This document shows positions 22,301-24,990 of a stretch of 24,990 nt of DNA, one piece after another (the first letter of the stretch is position 1; every line of letters begins with the position of its first letter). A program made the translations under genes and the position numbers. This DNA comes from Saccoglossus kowalevskii (Eukaryota > Hemichordata > Enteropneusta > Harrimaniidae). The stretch is from NCBI RefSeq assembly GCF_000003605.2, contig NW_003132351.1, forward strand, positions 297,768-322,757, read 5' to 3'. The notes under the pieces are model-generated. The model had not been told where the DNA came from. It ran no database searches and saw only the letters and a list, made by a program, of their open reading frames with translations.

Positions 22301-23879
22301 TACATGCATGCTAGCAATGCCTACTTCTGTTTTATGGTGTATCAGTATTCAACAACCAAATACATGTAGGCAGTTCATGGAATATGATCATTTGCATTCT
22401 CCCTGCGGTTACATACTGTTCAATCAATTAGACATTTACAATCTGTAGTGAACGAGTTATCACCCAGATTATTTTTATGGAGCTCAATTGACAAATGCGC
22501 GTTACAAGAAAATGGATAGAGTGGAATACAATTATTTTGCATTCTGTTTGACCTCAGAGAATAGGATATTATTTACTGATCTGACCTGCGATCTGTTATT
22601 GCATTGACCCACTGGCTAAATACACAAAGGGATCTTGGTACAGCGGGATACTGTTTGGTTTAATTCAAGCATGTAAATTTTGTGGTTATGCAGCATGAAA
22701 AGTTATGTGGAATAGTGGTGGCATGCAGGACACTAAACAAGGATGTGACTATATTCAACCACCTGTGGGATTTCAGTAATACAAACATATACACACATTC
22801 TTAAACACTGCAAAACTTTACCACCATATGCTTCTAAACTGATGCAACATACAGAGAGAAGTACGGAGTAGTAGGTCGGTGAGGTCATGCAGAGTCTGGT
22901 TACAAAAATAATGCTTAAAGTTTTAATAGTTACCGCAAAGAAGTTGGAAACCGCCTCAGGATTATTTTAAATCCCAATGGAGATTAAAATACAACATATT
23001 ATAAAATTCATCGATAGAATGATTTTTTTTTTCAATTGAAGGTTAGGTTATCTTGGAAAAATTTAATTAGGTTGAATTTATTTAAAATGTTGAAGCTATA
23101 TTTTATTATTTGATGGTCAGATTTTCAGCACTGAACTTCTTTGCATCAACATCCTTGAACTTAGCTAACCTCAGACAAAGATATTATACTACCAGCACCC
23201 AACAGTTATTACTTTTCCACTTATAAATATTGGTTTAATTACGGTTTCATGCGGAGAAAATGTGTTTGACAAAATTGAAGACAAGTTTATAATAGGGAAA
23301 TAAAATGGAGATGGATTGAATGACCTTAGGGTATCATTGCTTTGGATGGCGTCTATTTACACATGTAATACAGGATGATATAAATTATGATTTCAAGGTA
23401 CTAACTGTGACAGAAACGATATTTACTTTATTTGTAGTTTTTTTTATACAAGAGGTAGGGTGGGTTGACACACCCATTCCCTATCTCAAGGCTATGTTGG
23501 GCTGTATCACTGTCGAAATGTTTAACAATGGACGCTGCTTTGTGTACATGCACAATAACCAACACAATGAGGTACATGAAAAATCTACCTGAGAAATAAT
23601 AAAGTATGGTCAGGCTTGTAAACAAATACGGCCACATAAATATAACAGATATACGGTCTAATTTTTAAATCTTGTATTTCAAAATAAACAGAACAAAAAA
23701 TAGATGAGTGGAAGCATAGACCCCTGGTTCTTTCAGTGACTGTCTATAGTAGAAGTGATACTAGTAGTTGTATATAATGATAATATGTGAATAATTATAA
23801 CATGTAATCATGCAGGTATGCCAATGCCATGGATGATGAAAAACACTGGCAACACATGGTGGTCTCGGTTCACATGTGT
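22301..23879. other. 5' part of intron 1, no gene seen
   Basis: AT-rich sequence up to the CpG-rich promoter segment. Overlapping frames on both strands at 23320-23637 (69 and 90 codons) have no recognisable domain. Being close to exon 1, it could carry regulatory sites, but none stands out. Confidence 0.4.
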
Positions 23880-23967
23880 TCGGACAACTGCCGTTTACCA
23901 CACAAACCGGACGGAATTTCAATCGGCTGTATTCGATCGGAGGATAAAAAAACATTATGAAACGTTC

Positions 23968-23973
23968 ACTTAC
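23968..23973 (-). other. 5' splice site of intron 1 (GTAAGT)
   Basis: The minus strand reads GCTCCGAT then GTAAGT, a perfect match to the metazoan donor from +1 to +6. The exon ends in AT rather than the common AG, which is tolerated with a full intronic consensus. Confidence 0.7.
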
Positions 23974-24005
23974 ATCGGAGCTGATGATTTCACTTCACCA
24001 TCCAT
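23974..24005 (-). CDS. COBL: Cordon-bleu-family protein, coding exon 1 (start codon)
   Basis: First coding exon of a minus-strand gene. It reads ATG GAT GGT GAA GTG AAA TCA TCA GCT CCG AT, then the consensus donor GTAAGT, giving MDGEVKSSAP plus two bases of codon 11. The start has A at -3 and G at +4, a strong Kozak context, and an in-frame TGA lies at 24042-24044 with no in-frame ATG between, so this is the first usable start in frame. The two leftover bases (AT) are completed by the single leading G of exon 2 at 532, giving Met-11 followed by PPKRQKAP. The short MDG-type leader before a basic-proline motif resembles vertebrate COBLL1 as I recall it. Cordon-bleu proteins bind actin through WH2 domains and shape the cytoskeleton; those domains are not in this window. 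The exon lies in a CpG-rich segment, as expected near a promoter. Without exon 2 it would be too short to call. Confidence 0.62.
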
Positions 24006-24045
24006 CGTTCGACGACAGTAGAAGGACACGTTTAACAGACTTCAT
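23995..24045 (-). other. Upstream ORF overlapping the start codon
   Basis: On the minus strand an ATG at 24045-24043 opens a 16-codon frame (MKSVKRVLLLSSNDGW) that passes through the main ATG in another frame and stops at TGA 23997-23995. If the transcript starts upstream of 24045, scanning ribosomes meet this ATG first. Its context has A at -3 (CACTTATGA), so it is not obviously weak. An overlapping uORF would be expected to reduce translation from the main start. Its presence in the mRNA depends on the unmapped transcription start. Confidence 0.35.
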
Positions 24046-24253
24046 AAGTGTGGTCCGTCCAACAGCGGAATCGCAGACATATAACGTCGGTCGTTGGGTT
24101 GCAATTTTCAGCAGCGAGTTGTCATTTTGAACGATGGGCTGCCACATAAACGCAAATAAACAACTTCCTATCTAAAGAAAATCTTTCCTGAAACCACTAC
24201 CAATATGCAAGTAAGACGTGGAAAATATATTCCCAAAGCTAGTCTAGGTCCAT

Positions 24254-24259
24254 CACGTG
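24254..24259. promoter_or_regulatory. E-box CACGTG within the CpG-rich region
   Basis: A second CACGTG hexamer, about 250 bp upstream of the start codon. It may lie in the leader or core promoter, depending on the transcription start. As a single motif match it is weak evidence alone but consistent with the E-box at 24599. Confidence 0.3.
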
Positions 24260-24580
24260 CTCTATATTATCGGCCAAAGTTCCCCGTCGCGAGAAATAAA
24301 CATGTGAGCCGTGCCGGGGAGTTGCCTACATAAACAAGTTGGTAGTGAGAAGCCAACACAACGAAGTTGGATCTCGAAAGTAGCTACCGGTCGCAGCGGA
24401 AACCAGCGAAAATACTCTAACGACGTGAAGTGGTTGACGCTTTCAGTTGTCTACTTACTACCCATACGTTGGTGTACTATATGATCCGTAAACAGAACTC
24501 GGGGGAAAAAAGATTCATGTAAAATTACGAGAGATTTTTTTCTCCCCGGTGTCTACCACAATGAACTCACAGTTCGAAGG

Positions 24581-24590
24581 TCGCCATTAC
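24581..24590 (-). promoter_or_regulatory. YY1-like initiator element (GTAATGGCGA)
   Basis: The minus strand reads GTAATGGCGA, matching the ATGGCG core that often sits just downstream of transcription starts in animals and is orientation-dependent. Its orientation agrees with transcription of the minus-strand gene, so a start close to 24590-24600 is plausible. The ATG here opens only a five-residue frame after Met (ATFEL) before a stop and is not the protein start. Confidence 0.3.
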
Positions 24591-24598
24591 GCCCAAAT

Positions 24599-24608
24599 GT
24601 CACGTGAC
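24599..24608. promoter_or_regulatory. Palindromic E-box GTCACGTGAC
   Basis: A perfect 10-bp palindrome with core CACGTG, the optimal site type for USF and MITF/TFE bHLH-zip factors. It lies about 600 bp upstream of the start codon, at the outer edge of the CpG-rich segment and about 10 bp from a YY1-like element. Function is inferred from motif and position only. Confidence 0.4.
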
Positions 24609-24630
24609 TAAACGTTTCGCGTTCCCTTTA

Positions 24631-24960
24631 GATTTTCAGTGAACAATAATCCTTTTTGAGCTGTTTATTATTAAATATAACAATTCAAAATAATATATTG
24701 TTTTGTTAACATGAACTATTAGAAAACTGCAATTATATACTCAATTTACGGTATTGAACGATCACTTGGGCACACTCGAAACTGTTAATCAGTCAATTAA
24801 GTTTAAAACGTGTTTTAGCAGATACAACATGACTTTAATAAGATATCATATGTAAATCAATTATTATTTTTTCTCTAGTGAATTTTGCACAGTTCTCTAA
24901 AATAGTGTTTATTTTATATAGAAATATGTGTCTCACTGTCTAAAAAAAAAAGCTCTTGCA
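24631..24960. other. AT-rich spacer upstream of the promoter
   Basis: CpG density drops abruptly to a few per 330 bp. No coding or repeat feature was seen before the YY1-like element at 24969. Confidence 0.45.
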
Positions 24961-24962
24961 CG

Positions 24963-24979
24963 AGGTCAAAGATGGCTGC
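24963..24979 (+). promoter_or_regulatory. YY1-like element AAGATGGCTGC with adjacent AGGTCA
   Basis: The plus strand reads AGGTCA, then AAGATGGCTGC at 24969-24979, close to the canonical YY1 start-site element. The ATG opens only MAAP before a stop, so it is not coding. The orientation suggests transcription to the right, that is a possible divergent neighbour or an upstream promoter outside the window. It is separated from the CpG-rich segment by about 330 bp of AT-rich DNA. Confidence 0.25.
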
Positions 24980-24990
24980 GCCCTGAAACC

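Larger units (their letters stand above)
533..23973 (-). other. Intron 1 of the cordon-bleu-like gene (about 23.4 kb)
   Basis: The interval is bounded by GTAAGT at 23968-23973 and CAG at 533-535, both on the minus strand. It separates two exons whose phases complement each other (2+1). Long first introns are common in animal cytoskeletal genes and often carry regulatory elements and alternative first exons. I see no convincing second gene on either strand: the open frames are short, lack recognisable motifs, and several lie within repeats. Whether further coding or untranslated exons are spliced between these two cannot be decided from sequence alone. Confidence 0.6.
23880..24630 (-). promoter_or_regulatory. 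CpG-rich promoter and 5' leader region of the cordon-bleu-like gene
   Basis: A hand count gives roughly 50 CpG dinucleotides in this 750-bp interval, against about one per 60 bases or fewer in most of the intron. It surrounds exon 1 and extends about 600 bp upstream of it. It contains two CACGTG E-boxes and a minus-strand YY1-like ATGGCG element, and no clear TATA box in the expected place. This is what a CpG-enriched, TATA-less animal promoter looks like. The exact transcription start is not visible, and an upstream noncoding exon is possible. Confidence 0.5.

Noticed and set aside
23320-23637. Overlapping 90-codon (+) and 69-codon (-) frames
   Set aside because: Neither has a recognisable motif, a clear splice partner or a coding-like composition distinct from the surrounding intron.
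23818-24021. 67-codon plus-strand open frame over the exon 1 region
   Set aside because: It is antisense to the better supported exon 1 and its donor. Its sequence has no recognisable domain, and GC-rich promoter DNA often leaves such frames open.
24126-24180. Short plus-strand frame beginning ATGGGCTGC, resembling a myristoylation start
   Set aside because: It stops after 13 codons and has no splice donor before the stop, so it is most likely chance in the CpG-rich leader.
1-24990. CRISPR array, bacterial operon, tRNA, rRNA or viral genes
   Set aside because: No regularly spaced direct repeats, no Shine-Dalgarno-led gene series, no tRNA B-box-like GGTTCRAATCC and no retroviral or polymerase motifs were seen. 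The splice signals and composition indicate animal nuclear DNA.

Overview
The window looks like a piece of an animal nuclear genome, most likely a marine invertebrate, with a mollusc as the tentative guess. It is AT-rich and has no long open reading frame (the longest is 95 codons). It has canonical GT-AG splice signals, many TACATGTA-type words, many short terminal-inverted-repeat (TIR) elements and retroposon-like elements ending in GAC-rich tracts. The organism call rests on general sequence character, not on a search.

One gene is supported, on the minus strand and running off the low-coordinate end. Exon 1 (24005 down to 23974) encodes MDGEVKSSAP plus two bases of a codon and ends in a perfect GTAAGT donor. 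Exon 2 (532 down to 350) follows a TTTATTTCAG acceptor with a well-placed branch point. It supplies the missing third base and encodes 60 more residues, then a GTGAGT donor. The joined 71-residue N-terminus has a short MDG leader, a PPKRQKAP basic-proline motif, an acidic linker and the strand-like segment KIDLTVTLPGEK. This resembles, from memory, the N-terminus of the cordon-bleu family (COBL/COBLL1), which are actin-regulating proteins. The rest of the protein lies outside the window.

Intron 1 is about 23.4 kb (533-23973) and fills almost the whole window. I found no second gene in it. It holds two related families of about 200-bp TIR elements flanked by TA (12314, 14241, 14485, 22103, plus a degenerate copy near 1290), a 166-bp TTAAAGGGG element (11534), and a dispersed TGTATTTGTTCTATTAGAAGC family (7271, 8201, 10448, 11896). 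It also holds a composite repeat block (16740-17975) ending in a nested hairpin that recurs in the element at 15131-15341, and a G-quadruplex-capable tract near 4050. A modestly CpG-enriched patch at 9250-10200 contains a phase-compatible but speculative alternative first exon.

The high-coordinate end (about 23880-24630) is clearly CpG-enriched. It contains two CACGTG E-boxes and a YY1-like ATGGCG element and is the likely promoter and 5' leader of the cordon-bleu-like gene. A second YY1-like element, on the plus strand at 24969, may mark a neighbouring promoter just outside. I found no prokaryotic system, CRISPR array, tRNA or rRNA, and nothing I would call a new biological system. The interesting material is the split gene, its leader and the repeat architecture.
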